Positions 8,777 through 18,500 are shown, numbered from the stretch's first letter. The stretch: 64,000 nucleotides of DNA from Rhizobiales bacterium dw_265 (GCA_018449595.1 JAAVUU010000004.1:248001-312000); one strand, 5' to 3'. Notes: generated by a model from the letters alone, not told the origin. Numbers and translations are program-made.

Positions 8777-9946
8777 CTAATCCAGCGCGTAGACCAGCGC
8801 CTTCAAATACGCGCTTTCCGGCAGCAGCGGATGCACCGGATGGTCCACGCCCGCGCCGGCCTGGCGGATCAGGGCGGCGCGGCGGCCGGTGCGTTCCAGG
8901 CCCGCGGCGCATTCGGCGGCAAAGCGTTCCGGCGGGATATTGTGGGAGCAGGACGCCACCATCAGGATGCCGCCCGGCGCGGTGACATCGGCGGCCAGGC
9001 GGGCCAGCTTGCGATAGGCTTTCGCACCCGGCTCCAGATCCTTTTTCGACTTCACAAAAGGCGGCGGGTCGGCCAGCACGATGTCGAAAGTCTCTTCCGC
9101 CGTCTTCAGCCGCGCCAGTTCCTCGAACACATCGGCCTTCACCGCCTGGATCTTGACGCCGTTGGCACGCGCCGATTCCTCGGCAATGGCCAGCGCCGGA
9201 GCACTGCTGTCCAGGCACACGACCTCTTTCGCGCCCGCCTTGGCCGCCAGCAGGCCGAAGCCGCCGGTATAGCTATAGGCATCCAGCACGCTCTTGCCCT
9301 TGGCGAAGTGGGCGATGAAAGCGCGGTTGTCGCGCTGGTCGTAATACCAGCCGGTCTTCTGGCCTTCGCTGAGGTCGGCGACATAGCGCACGCCGTTTTC
9401 CTCCACCGCGATGCGGGTGCCCGCGCCCTTCAGGGTCTTCACATAGGAATCCAGCCCTTCCAGGGAACGGCTGGGGGCATCGGCGCGCAGGATCACCGTC
9501 CGGGGCTTCACCACCGCATCCAGCGCCATGGCGATGGCGGTGAGCTGCTTTTCCATGCCCGCGGTGCCGATCTGCACCGTCACGGTGTCGCCGAAACGGT
9601 CGATCACCAGCCCCGGCACGCCGTCGCCTTCGGCATGGAACAGCCGGTAGAAGGGCGCGCCATAGGCCGCGTCGCGCAGCGCCATCGCCCGCGTCATGCG
9701 CGCGGCGAAGAACTCCGCATCCACCACCACATCGCAGTCGTCCGCCAGCAGCCGCACCGCGATCAGGCTCTTGGGATTGAAATAGCCGGTGCCGAAGGCG
9801 CGCCCGTCCTCGCCGCGCACATTGACGATGGAACCCGGCGCTATCGCCTTGGCCGCCTCGTCCATACGAATCTCGTTGGAGAAAATCCAGGGCGAACCGG
9901 CGCGGGCGCGGCGGCCTTTCGGCAGAATGATGCTTTTGCGGGACAT
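8777..9946 (-). CDS. rlmI: RlmI-type class I rRNA large-subunit methyltransferase
   Basis: A 389-residue S-adenosylmethionine-dependent RNA methyltransferase; the family methylates a cytosine of 23S rRNA (m5C1962 in E. coli). Residues 1-75 form a PUA-like RNA-binding domain (ILPKGRRARAGSPWIFSNEI), followed by the family segments FHAEGDGVPGLVIDRFG and EGQKTGWYYDQRDNR. The Rossmann domain has VLDAYSYTGGFGLLAAKAGA-like motif I, DPPPF as motif IV and ASCSHN near the end, with the usual cysteine. Length and domain order match RlmI/YccW. Exact target base in this organism is by homology. Confidence 0.88.
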   Translation of the reverse strand: MSRKSIILPKGRRARAGSPWIFSNEIRMDEAAKAIAPGSIVNVRGEDGRAFGTGYFNPKSLIAVRLLADDCDVVVDAEFFAARMTRAMALRDAAYGAPFYRLFHAEGDGVPGLVIDRFGDTVTVQIGTAGMEKQLTAIAMALDAVVKPRTVILRADAPSRSLEGLDSYVKTLKGAGTRIAVEENGVRYVADLSEGQKTGWYYDQRDNRAFIAHFAKGKSVLDAYSYTGGFGLLAAKAGAKEVVCLDSSAPALAIAEESARANGVKIQAVKADVFEELARLKTAEETFDIVLADPPPFVKSKKDLEPGAKAYRKLARLAADVTAPGGILMVASCSHNIPPERFAAECAAGLERTGRRAALIRQAGAGVDHPVHPLLPESAYLKALVYALD

Positions 9947-10025
9947 GATGACAGTCCTTACAGGGGCCTTGCGCCGGGGTCTATGGCGTCCTTAGATGCC
10001 GCCCAATTCAGGTATGGAGAGCAGC

Positions 10026-10325
10026 ATGGCCGTGGACGGCAAGTGGGAAATCGTCATCAATTCGCCCCTGGGCGCGCAAAAGGCCACCCTGGAGCTGGTC
10101 GCCGACGGCGCCAGCCTGACCGGCACCCAGCAGGCGGCGCAGGGCTCGGGCCCGCTGGAAAACGGCAAGGTTGACGGCAACACCATCAGCTGGTCGGCCA
10201 AGATTTCCTCGCCCATGCCCATGACCCTGGATTTCTCCGGCGCGGTGGATGGCGACAAACTGTCCGGCAGCGTCAAAGCGGGCTCTTTCGGCTCCTTTCC
10301 CTTCACCGGCAGCCGCAGCGCCTGA
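10026..10325 (+). CDS. Small conserved beta-rich protein of unknown function
   Basis: A 99-residue soluble protein. I start it at ATG 10026, which has GGAGAG six bases away, rather than at the earlier in-frame ATGs. It has no signal peptide. The sequence alternates short strands and turns (GKWEIVINSPLGAQKATLEL, then GSGPLENGKVDGNTISWSAK, then LDFSGAVDGDKLSGSVKAG), suggesting a small lipocalin- or barrel-like beta fold. I recognise similar short proteins in other alphaproteobacteria but know no function. It ends just before a strong terminator, so it is probably a single-gene transcript. Confidence 0.7.
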   Translation: MAVDGKWEIVINSPLGAQKATLELVADGASLTGTQQAAQGSGPLENGKVDGNTISWSAKISSPMPMTLDFSGAVDGDKLSGSVKAGSFGSFPFTGSRSA

Positions 10326-10349
10326 TATAATCACGCATGTCATGAAAGA

Positions 10350-10380
10350 GGGCAGTCGTTCCCGACTGCCCTTTTGTTTT
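10350..10380 (+). terminator. Rho-independent terminator after the small beta-rich gene
   Basis: A 9-bp stem (GGGCAGTCG / CGACTGCCC) with loop TTCC, followed by TTTTGTTTT. This is a textbook intrinsic terminator, separating the upstream gene from psd. Confidence 0.92.
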
Positions 10381-10426
10381 GGAGCGTCCGCGCGAGCGGG
10401 AGCGACCAAATAAAGGGAGCCCTGCC

Positions 10427-11080
10427 GTGAACCTGCCGATCCATCGCGAGGGTTACCCTTTCATCGCCATCTTCGCGGCGGTGAACCTGCTGGCCTTCCT
10501 GCTGGCGGCCTGGCTGGGCTGGCTGCTGATCCCCGTCACCCTCTGGTGCATCGCCTTCTTCCGCGATCCCGAGCGCAAGACGCCGCAGGGCGAAGACCTG
10601 ATTATCTGCCCCGCCGACGGCAGGCTGCTGCCCATCGTGGACGCCGTGCCGCCGGCCGAACTGGGCCTGGGCGATGCGCCGCGCCCGCGCCTTTCCATCT
10701 TCATGAACGTGTTCAACGTGCATGTGAACCGCAACCCGGTGTCGGGCCAGGTGGTGACACTCGCCTATCGCCCCGGCAAGTTCTTCAATGCCAGCTTCGA
10801 CAAGGCCAGCATCCACAACGAGCGCATGTCCATCCGCCTGCGCCCCGAAGGCATGACCGACGAGGCAAGCGACCTGGCGGTGGTGCAGATCGCCGGCCTG
10901 GTGGCGCGGCGGATTGTCTGCGACCTAGCCCAGGGCGAAGGGGTGCGAAGGGGCGCGCGATTTGGCATCATCCGATTCGGCAGCCGGGTCGATGTCTACC
11001 TGCCGCCGGGAACGGAAATCCTGGTGCAGCCCGGCCTGAAGACCGTTGCCGGCGAAACCGTGCTGGCGCGGTTCATATAG
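10427..11080 (+). CDS. psd: Phosphatidylserine decarboxylase proenzyme
   Basis: A 217-residue pyruvoyl enzyme that converts phosphatidylserine to phosphatidylethanolamine at the inner membrane. GTG at 10427 is chosen because GGGAG lies 7 bases upstream. A hydrophobic N-terminus is followed by FFRDPER and NVFNVHVNRNPVSG. The self-cleavage site is the Gly-Ser of RFGSRVDVYLP (Gly185-Ser186), which gives beta and alpha chains and the pyruvoyl group. The short length without an extended N-terminus is the PSD-A form. pssA follows after 11 bases, so the two steps from CDP-diacylglycerol to phosphatidylethanolamine are made together. Confidence 0.95.
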   Translation: MNLPIHREGYPFIAIFAAVNLLAFLLAAWLGWLLIPVTLWCIAFFRDPERKTPQGEDLIICPADGRLLPIVDAVPPAELGLGDAPRPRLSIFMNVFNVHVNRNPVSGQVVTLAYRPGKFFNASFDKASIHNERMSIRLRPEGMTDEASDLAVVQIAGLVARRIVCDLAQGEGVRRGARFGIIRFGSRVDVYLPPGTEILVQPGLKTVAGETVLARFI

Positions 11081-11091
11081 GGGGTTCGTGC

Positions 11092-11898
11092 TTGGAGTCT
11101 GACAGCCGCATCACCCGCCGCCGACGCGCCCGCCAGATCGTGGCGGCACGGCTGGAAAAGCTGGAAGACCTGTCCATCGGCAAGCTGGTGCCCTCCACCC
11201 TGACCTTGCTGGCATTGGCCAGCGGCATCACCGCCATCCGCTTCGGGATGAATGGCGACTGGGCCGGCGCCGTCAGCTTCATCATCTGCGCCGGCATCCT
11301 GGACATGCTGGACGGACGCGCCGCCCGCCTTTTGGGCGCCGACAGCCGGTTCGGGGCGCAACTGGATTCGCTGGCCGACCTGGTGAGCTTCGGCGTCGCG
11401 CCGGGCCTTATCATGTATCTGTGGAGTCTGAACCAGCTGGGGGACCGCGGCTGGATCGCGGCCCTGATCTTCTGCGCCTGCGCCGCCATCCGGCTGGCCC
11501 GCTTCAATGTCGAGAGCGCGCGCGACGAAGGCGCCACCAAGGGCAACCCCTTCTTCACCGGCCTGCCCACCCCGGCGGCGGCCTGCATGGTGCTGCTGCC
11601 GCTGCTGCTCTCGTTCCAGTGGAACGATCCCCTGATCACCGCGCCCTGGATATCGGTGGCGCTGATCGTCCTGACCTCGGTGCTGATGGTCAGCCGCCTG
11701 CCCACGCCCTCGATCAAATACATGAAGCTGCAGCGCCAGCACCGGGTGCTGGCGGTGATCGCCTTTGCCGTGCTGGCGGCGGCGCTGATCGCCTGGCCCT
11801 GGGCCACCATGACCATCGGCCTGCTGATCTATGTCGCGACCATTCCGTTCGCCATCGTCGCGCACCGCCCCCGCACAGCGACAGAACAGGCGTCCTAA
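11092..11898 (+). CDS. pssA: CDP-diacylglycerol-serine O-phosphatidyltransferase
   Basis: A 268-residue membrane enzyme making phosphatidylserine from CDP-diacylglycerol and serine, directly upstream of Psd in the pathway. The CDP-alcohol phosphatidyltransferase signature DGx2ARx8Gx3Dx3D is complete (DGRAAR...G...D...D, about residues 67-89), and multiple hydrophobic helices follow. I place the start at TTG 11092, with a GGGGG ribosome site about 7 bases upstream; the same frame extends further 5' through psd but that part is not plausible protein. Co-transcribed with psd. Confidence 0.93.
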   Translation: MESDSRITRRRRARQIVAARLEKLEDLSIGKLVPSTLTLLALASGITAIRFGMNGDWAGAVSFIICAGILDMLDGRAARLLGADSRFGAQLDSLADLVSFGVAPGLIMYLWSLNQLGDRGWIAALIFCACAAIRLARFNVESARDEGATKGNPFFTGLPTPAAACMVLLPLLLSFQWNDPLITAPWISVALIVLTSVLMVSRLPTPSIKYMKLQRQHRVLAVIAFAVLAAALIAWPWATMTIGLLIYVATIPFAIVAHRPRTATEQAS

Positions 11899-11969
11899 TC
11901 CAAACGCCCATGCACGCCACGCGGGAGAGAGACCGCGTAGCGCGCCTGGGCAAACTTTTATGCCCCCTC

Positions 11970-12040
11970 TGTCGCAACTCGGGTTTGCGTTCCGCAAACA
12001 CCTCGTTGCGACATCTCCCCCCGCTCGCGGGGGGGGAGAA
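11970..12040. repeat. Nested intergenic hairpins between pssA and the Gly-rich gene
   Basis: The outer arms TGTCGCAAC (11970-11978) and GTTGCGACA (12005-12013) enclose a second hairpin (GTTTGCG / CGCAAAC). A C-run/G-run palindrome follows. It sits between convergent genes and probably acts as a 3'-end structure. Confidence 0.7.
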
Positions 12041-12086
12041 AGCTGGTGGATGCTGAGGGTCGCGCCGCGAACTGCGGCGCGCGAGC

Positions 12087-12656
12087 CTATTTCGAACTGG
12101 AGGGCGGGGGAGCAAGCCCACCCATAAGCCGGTTCTGGAACTGGCCCGGCGCGCCGGGGTTCTGCTGGAAGCTCTGGTTGTAGTCGTTATAGGTCGGGCC
12201 GTTCTGGGCGCTGCCGCCATTGGCCAGGATCACCGTGCCGCCAAGGCCGCCGCCGCCGCCACCACCGCCCCCTTCATTGCCGACACCGCCGCTCCAGCCG
12301 CGCTCATCTATATGCAGGCCGTCATCGCCCGGCGGCGGGCCGTTGTAGGCGACGGGCGCGGGAATGCGGGCATCATTGGGGGCGACGCGCCAGGCGCCAT
12401 GCCATTGCTGCTGCGCCACCGGGGCGAAAGCGGCATAGCTGTAATGGCCGCCTTCGGCGCGGCGCACCGGCCCGTGCGCCGTGCGGCGGGGGGCTTCGGC
12501 ATGCTTCGGCTTGACCTTGTGGTCGCCCGTCTTGTGGTCATCCGGGCAGTCGCACAGGCAGGTGACCTTGGCCTCATGCGCCAGGGCCGCCATGGGTGTC
12601 AGGGAAAATACCGCGGTGGTCAGGAAAAACCCGGTCGCAAAAACAGTTACCCTCAT
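12087..12656 (-). CDS. Secreted Cys/His- and Gly-rich protein of unknown function
   Basis: A 189-residue protein started at ATG 12656, which has GGAGAG upstream; the longer frame upstream is not credible. A signal peptide is clear (hydrophobic core, cut after PMAALA). The mature N-terminus has the cysteine cluster VTCLCDCPDD and then a His/Lys-rich stretch, which could bind a metal. The centre has Tyr/Trp/His-rich segments, then a run of nine glycines and a Gln/Asn/Pro-rich tail. No family recognised. The low-complexity composition suggests a surface or periplasmic structural protein, but that is inference. Confidence 0.65.
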   Translation of the reverse strand: MRVTVFATGFFLTTAVFSLTPMAALAHEAKVTCLCDCPDDHKTGDHKVKPKHAEAPRRTAHGPVRRAEGGHYSYAAFAPVAQQQWHGAWRVAPNDARIPAPVAYNGPPPGDDGLHIDERGWSGGVGNEGGGGGGGGGLGGTVILANGGSAQNGPTYNDYNQSFQQNPGAPGQFQNRLMGGLAPPPSSSK

Positions 12657-12853
12657 CGCACTCTCCGTTCGTCTGGGGGCGTGTCGCGGGGCATGCGAAG
12701 CGCGTGTATCAATACGGGACGTTCTAAACTGGGACAGGTGCGCAGGCGAGCGCCGAATGAAGGCTTGGTTAATTTCCGTGTGACGGGAAAAGTTCCGGCG
12801 CAAAGCCGGTCTTAAGATTTGGCTGCGCAAACTGCTGTCGCGACGGGGGTTTC

Positions 12854-14320
12854 ATGACGGCCGACAGCCCGCTCTGGGCACCAGACATTCATGCCGAAGT
12901 GGAACGCGAAAAGCGCCTCCATCTCGTATTGCTGCGCGGCGTCATCGAAAATCTCAAATCCACCCGCGTCGCGGTGCCCTTCTTCGGACTGGCGATCGGC
13001 GGCATGTTCACCCAGTCGGTGAGCCTTGCCTCCATCGCCATCTGGTATGTCCAGGTGCTGGTTGCGATGGTGCCGCAGATCGTCGTGCTGACGCGCTTTC
13101 CCCAGCGCAACCTGAACGGCGAGGAAGCGCGCCGCTGGACCCGGCTGGTCACCGCCGCCAACCTGTTCTTTGTCGCCAACTGGGCAAGCCTGGGCTGGCA
13201 TTTCTGGGCTTCGGGCGACAGCAACGCCAACCATGTCCTGATCCAGCTGATCCTGGCGGCGACGCTGGCCGCGCATGCCGCGACCACCGGCGCCTGCCGC
13301 GCCATCTCGCGCCCGGCGCTGTGGCTTTACCTGGGCGTGATGATCCTGGTGCCGCTGCAGGGCGTCGGCGATCCCGCCACCATCACCCGCTCGCTGGCGA
13401 TGGTGCTGACCGCGCCGGTCTATGTCGGCTTCATGGCGATGGTCTCGAAACGCAACTTCGCCCGCGCCCGCGCCGCCGGGCTCATGGCCGAAGAGCGCAA
13501 TTCCCTGCTGGCCGAACTGGTGATGGCCAAGCTGGAATCCGACCGCGGCCGCGAGCGCGCCGAAGCCGCCAGCCTGGCCAAATCGCAATTCCTCGCCAAT
13601 ATGAGCCACGAACTGCGCACCCCGCTGAACGCCATCCTGGGCTTTTCCGAGATGATATCGTCGCGCATCTTCGCCGCCGATGCCGAGCGCAATGTCGAAT
13701 ATGCCGGGCTGATCCATTCCAGCGGCCAGCACCTCCTGGCGCTGATCAACGACATTCTCGACCTGGCCAAGATCGAGGCCGGACGCTGGAAGCTGGAAGA
13801 GGCCGAGCTCGACCTGTTCCATATCGCCGATGAATCCCTGCAGCTGGTGTTGTGGCGCACCAAGGACAGCAAGGCGGCGCTGGTCAATGCGGTGCCGCAG
13901 GATTTCGCGCTGGTCTATGCCGACGAGCGCGCCCTCAAGCAGATCCTGCTCAACCTCTTGTCCAATGCGGTGAAGTTCACCCCCGAGCACGGCACCGTCA
14001 CCATCTTCGCCGAACGGCGCCCCGACGGCGCGCTGTCGTTCGGCGTCAGCGACACCGGCATCGGCATCGCCGCGGAAGACCAGCACCGCGTGTTCGACAG
14101 TTTCGGCCAGGGCAAGCATGACGTCGCCATCGCCGACAGGGGCACCGGCCTGGGCCTGGCCATCGTCAAGGGCCTGGTGGAATCCCACGGCGGCCAGGTC
14201 TTCCTGAAAAGCGACGTCGGCAAGGGCACAAGGGTCACCGTCACCCTGTCCGCCGCCCGGGTGCGGCCGCGCCCCCAGGCTTTGCAATCGATGCGGCAAC
14301 TGGAAGAAGACGTCGCCTAG
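12854..14320 (+). CDS. Membrane sensor histidine kinase, DivJ/PleC-like
   Basis: A 488-residue kinase. Residues 1-190 hold several membrane helices with no extracytoplasmic domain of note. A linker coiled coil (about 200-245) leads to the H-box MSHELRTPLNAILGFSEM with phospho-accepting His252, followed by the N-box NLLSNAVKF, G1 box DTGIGI, F box FDSFGQG and G2 box GTGLGLAI, so it should be catalytically active. The H-box and ATPase sequences resemble the DivJ/PleC/PdhS group that controls alphaproteobacterial cell-cycle regulators, but that assignment is tentative. No response regulator is adjacent. It shares its TAG stop region with the convergent peptidase gene. Confidence 0.88.
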   Translation: MTADSPLWAPDIHAEVEREKRLHLVLLRGVIENLKSTRVAVPFFGLAIGGMFTQSVSLASIAIWYVQVLVAMVPQIVVLTRFPQRNLNGEEARRWTRLVTAANLFFVANWASLGWHFWASGDSNANHVLIQLILAATLAAHAATTGACRAISRPALWLYLGVMILVPLQGVGDPATITRSLAMVLTAPVYVGFMAMVSKRNFARARAAGLMAEERNSLLAELVMAKLESDRGRERAEAASLAKSQFLANMSHELRTPLNAILGFSEMISSRIFAADAERNVEYAGLIHSSGQHLLALINDILDLAKIEAGRWKLEEAELDLFHIADESLQLVLWRTKDSKAALVNAVPQDFALVYADERALKQILLNLLSNAVKFTPEHGTVTIFAERRPDGALSFGVSDTGIGIAAEDQHRVFDSFGQGKHDVAIADRGTGLGLAIVKGLVESHGGQVFLKSDVGKGTRVTVTLSAARVRPRPQALQSMRQLEEDVA

Positions 14321-15396
14321 GACGCCTTCTTCAGCGCCTGCGCGCCGCGATGGGTCAAGGCATGCACGAAGGCCAGCTTTTCGATCACCCGGGGCGCCAG
14401 CACAAAGGGATAAAGATCGGTCAGGCCCATGCTGCGGTTCATGCTGTTGGTGGCGAATTCGATCGGCAGCCAGGCATCTATCAGCGTGTCCATGCGCGGC
14501 GCCTTGTAGGGGTCGAAATCGATCGTCGCGGCCAGTTCGCGCGCCCGCCGGGGCCGCACCTTCAGGCCGAACGCGCCCGCCGTCTCCAGCGCGTCCACGA
14601 TATGCAGGTAATGCGCCCAGGTCTCGGCGAAATCCTCCCAGGGGTGCATGGTGGCGTACATGCTGACGAAATTCTCCTGCCAGTTGGCGGGCACGCCCTC
14701 GTCATAATGCCGCTGCAGCGCCTGGTCGTAATCCAGCCGGTCGTCGCCGAACAAGGCGCGGAACGCCGCCAGCCAGCCCTGTTCGGCGGCCACCAGCCGG
14801 TCCCAGAAATAATGCCCGCTTTCATGGCGGAAATGGCCCAGCAGGGTGCGATAGGGCTCGCCCATCTCGCCGCGGACCTTTTCGCGCACCGCGTCATCGG
14901 CCTCGCGCACCGCCAGGGTGATCAGGCCCTTGTCATGGCCGGTCATCACATTGCGGGCATGGCTTGCCGGCGGATCGGACAAAAAATCGAAGGCCAGGCC
15001 GTTTTCGGGCGCCTCGGCCCGGCTTTCCAGCGGCAGGCCCAGCCGCAGCAGGGAATAGAACAGCCGGTGCTTGGCGGTTTCGATCTTGCGCCAGAGCACG
15101 TCATTGCCGGCAATGGAGAGGTCGGGGATGGTGCGATTGTGCCGGCAGGCGGCGCAATAACCGGCCTCGTCATCGGCGGGCACCATCCAATTGCACATGC
15201 CGGCATCGTAATTGCGGCAGTATTTGTAGTCCTTTTGCGGCGCCGCCAGCACCGCCCAGCCGCCGGATTCCGCGCGATCCAGGGCGGAAATCTCTGTCAA
15301 ATCAGTGAGATAACCCAATGCCCGGCCGCAGTTTTCGCACAGCACATTCTCGAAATACAGCAATTGGCCACACGCCTGGCAGCTGAACAATTTCAT
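14317..15396 (-). CDS. Zinc-ribbon putative zinc metallopeptidase (COG4307-like)
   Basis: A 359-residue cytoplasmic protein. The N-terminus has two zinc ribbons (Cys6/9/20/23 and Cys60/68/81/84). The central region has the metallopeptidase motif HESGH at 191-195 and a downstream EDFAETWAHYLH helix that could supply the third ligand. It matches the uncharacterised COG4307 family, which repeatedly accompanies transglutaminase/ATP-grasp amidoligase clusters. Here it is divergent from that cluster across 133 bases, consistent with a shared control region. It may process the peptide product of the cluster; substrate unknown. It converges on the kinase gene with a 4-base overlap. Confidence 0.82.
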   Translation of the reverse strand: MKLFSCQACGQLLYFENVLCENCGRALGYLTDLTEISALDRAESGGWAVLAAPQKDYKYCRNYDAGMCNWMVPADDEAGYCAACRHNRTIPDLSIAGNDVLWRKIETAKHRLFYSLLRLGLPLESRAEAPENGLAFDFLSDPPASHARNVMTGHDKGLITLAVREADDAVREKVRGEMGEPYRTLLGHFRHESGHYFWDRLVAAEQGWLAAFRALFGDDRLDYDQALQRHYDEGVPANWQENFVSMYATMHPWEDFAETWAHYLHIVDALETAGAFGLKVRPRRARELAATIDFDPYKAPRMDTLIDAWLPIEFATNSMNRSMGLTDLYPFVLAPRVIEKLAFVHALTHRGAQALKKAS

Positions 15397-15529
15397 GGAA
15401 GTTTTTCCCGCACTTGTTCAGGAGAACGCCGGGATTTTAACGACGTTCCCGTTAAACCAGCCTGCGGCGCAACGGCGTGTAGCCGCATCTTCGCAGTTGC
15501 GGCATAGTTACTATCCACAAGGACATCCG
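15397..15529. other. Divergent intergenic region between the zinc peptidase and the amidoligase cluster
   Basis: 133 bases that must hold the start signals for both the peptidase (leftward) and the four-gene ligase run (rightward). I cannot pick out a confident promoter or operator by eye. AAGGA at its right end is the ribosome site for the DUF2126 gene. Confidence 0.4.
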
Positions 15530-18500
15530 ATGAGCATCCAGGTCGCCCTCCGTCACGTCACCCGCTACCGGTATGACCGGCAAATCACCCTGGGCGCCCA
15601 GACTATACGCCTGCGGCCGGCGCCGCACACCCGCGCCAAGGTGGTGGCCTATTCCCTCAAGGTCGAACCCGCGGATCATTTCATCAACTGGCAGCAGGAC
15701 CCCCAGTCCAACTGGCTGGCGCGGGTGGTGTTCCCGGAAAAGACCGATCACTTCACCGTGGCGGTGGATCTCACGGTCGAGATGGACGTCATCAATCCCT
15801 TCGACTTCTTCCTGGAACCCTCGGCCGAGGATTTCCCCTTCGCCTATTCCGCCGAGCAGAAGGCCGAACTGGAGCCCTATCTGCAGACCGGCGAAATGGG
15901 CGCCGCCTTCGACCGCTATCTCGCCGCCATCCCGCGCGAGAAAAAGCACACCACCAACTTCGTCTTCGATCTGAACGCGCAGCTGTCGCGCGACATCGCC
16001 TACACCATCCGCATGGAGCCCGGCATCCAGACGCCGGAAGAAACCTTGTGCAAGGCCTCGGGCTCCTGCCGCGACACCGCCTGGCTGCTGGTGCATCTGT
16101 TGCGCCACCTGGGCCTGGCGGCGCGCTTCGCCTCCGGCTACCTGATCCAGTTGAAGGCCGATGTGAAATCGCTGGACGGCCCCTCGGGCACCGAGGTGGA
16201 TTTCACCGACCTGCATGCCTGGTGCGAAGTCTATCTGCCGGGCGCGGGCTGGGTCGGGCTCGACCCGACCTCGGGCCTTTTTGCCGGCGAAGGACATATC
16301 CCGCTGGCCTGCGCCGCCAATCCGACCCAGGCGGCGCCGATTTCCGGCGGCGTCGAGCCCGCCGAAGTGCTGTTCGACTTCGACATGAGCGTGACGCGGA
16401 TCAAGGAACCGCCGCGCGTCACCAAGCCCTATAGCGAAGAGCAATGGGCCGAAATCGAAAAGCTGGGCGACGAGGTCGAGAAAATCCTCAAGAGCCATGA
16501 CGTGCGCCTGACCATGGGCGGCGAACCGACCTTCGTCTCCATCGACGACCGCACCGGCGCGGAATGGCATACCGCCGCCGTCGGCCCCACCAAGCGGGCG
16601 CTGGCCGATACCCTGATCCGCCGCCTGCGCGACCGTTTCGCGCCCGGCGGCCTGCTGCATTACGGCCAGGGCAAATGGTATCCGGGCGAATCCCTGCCGC
16701 GCTGGGCATTTGCGCTGTACTGGCGCACCGATGGCGTGCCGCTGTGGAAATCCGCCGACCGCATCGCGACGGAAAAAGCCAATTACCAGCCCACGCTGGA
16801 AGACGCGCGCGCCATGATCGACGCCGTCGCCAAAAAGCTGGGGCTCGACAGCTCCTATACCATCCCGGCCTATGAGGACTTCTGGCACCATCTGGCGCAG
16901 GAACGCGCCCTGGCCGCCAATGTGGACCCGCGCGATTCCAAGCTGGAAGACCCCGAATTGCGCGCCCGGCTGGCGCGGGTGTTCGAGCGCGGCTTGAGCC
17001 AGGCGGTCGGTTATGCGCTGCCGGTGGAGATGGGCACCCAGCGCTGGCTGTCCGAACACTGGACCACCCGCAGCGGTCACCTGTTTCTTTTGCCCGGCGA
17101 CTCGGCGATTGGCTTCCGGTTGCCGCTGAACTCATTGCCCCATGTGCCGCCGCAGCTTCGCAGCTTTGTGCCGCCGCCCGATCCCTTCGCGCCGCTGCCG
17201 CCGCTGGAGCGTCCGGAAAAATCCGGCCAGCCCTTCACCAAGGGCGATGGCAACGGCGTCTATAACGGCCGCCTGGAAGGCGAGGTCAGCCCGGAAGTCT
17301 ACAAGCCCGTCAACACCGCCATCATCGAACTGGCGCAGGAGCCGGCGGTGCGCACCGCCCTGACGGTGGAGCCGCGCGACGGAAGGTTGTGCGTCTTCAT
17401 GCCGCCCACGCCCGCGGCCGGCGATTACTTCGCGCTTCTGGCGGCGGTGGAAGAAGCCGCCGAACAGTTGGGCGTGGCGGTGCATGTCGAGGGCTATCCG
17501 CCGCCCTACGATCCGCGCGTCAATGTCATCAAGGTGACCCCCGATCCCGGCGTCATCGAGGTCAATATCCATCCCGCCAAGGACTGGCGCGAGCAGGTGG
17601 ACATCACCAAGGCGCTGTATGAAGAGGCCGCGGCGTCGCGGCTCTCGACCGAGAAATTCCAGCTCGACGGCCGCCAGACCGGCACCGGCGGCGGCAATCA
17701 TATCGTGGTCGGCGCCCAGACCCCGCCCGACAGCCCGTTCCTGCGCCGGCCGGACATGCTCAAAAGCATCCTGGCCTATTGGCAGAACCATCCCGCGCTG
17801 TCCTACATGTTCTCGGGCCTGTTCATCGGCCCGACCAGCCAGGCGCCGCGCATGGACGAAGCCCGCCATGACGCACTGTACGAACTGGAAATCGCCTTTG
17901 ACGAAATCCCCGCGCGCGATGCCGCCAATGTCCCGGCCTGGCTGGTGGACCGTGTCTTCCGCAACCTGCTGGCCGATTCGACCGGCAATACCCACCGCAC
18001 CGAAATCTGCATCGACAAGCTCTATTCCCCCGACGGCCCCACCGGCCGGCTGGGGCTGGTGGAGTTCCGCGGCTTCGAGATGCCGCCGCATGCGGAAATG
18101 AGCCTGGCCCAGTCGCTGCTGATGCGCGCCCTGATCGCCCGCTTCTGGAGGGAGCCGTACCAGAGCAACCTGGTGCGCTGGGGCACCGGACTTCATGACC
18201 GTTTCATGCTGCCGCATTTTGTCTGGGCCGATTTCAAGGATGTGATCGCCGACATGAACGATCACGGCTTTGCCTTTGACGCCGAATGGTTCCGCCCGCA
18301 TTGGGAATTCCGTTTCCCGCAGGTGGGATCGGTCCAATATGAGGACATCGGCCTGGATGTGCGCACCGCGCTGGAACCCTGGAACGTGATGGCCGAGGAA
18401 GGCACCCCCGGCGGCACCGTGCGGTTCGTGGACGCCTCGGTCGAACGGCTGGAAATCAAGGTCAGCGGCATGACCCAGGGCCGCCACAAGGTGCTGGTCA

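Noticed and set aside
10546..11091. Upstream extension of the pssA frame through psd
   Set aside because: Arg/Pro-rich with no homology and lies inside psd; the TTG at 11092 with a ribosome site is the better start.
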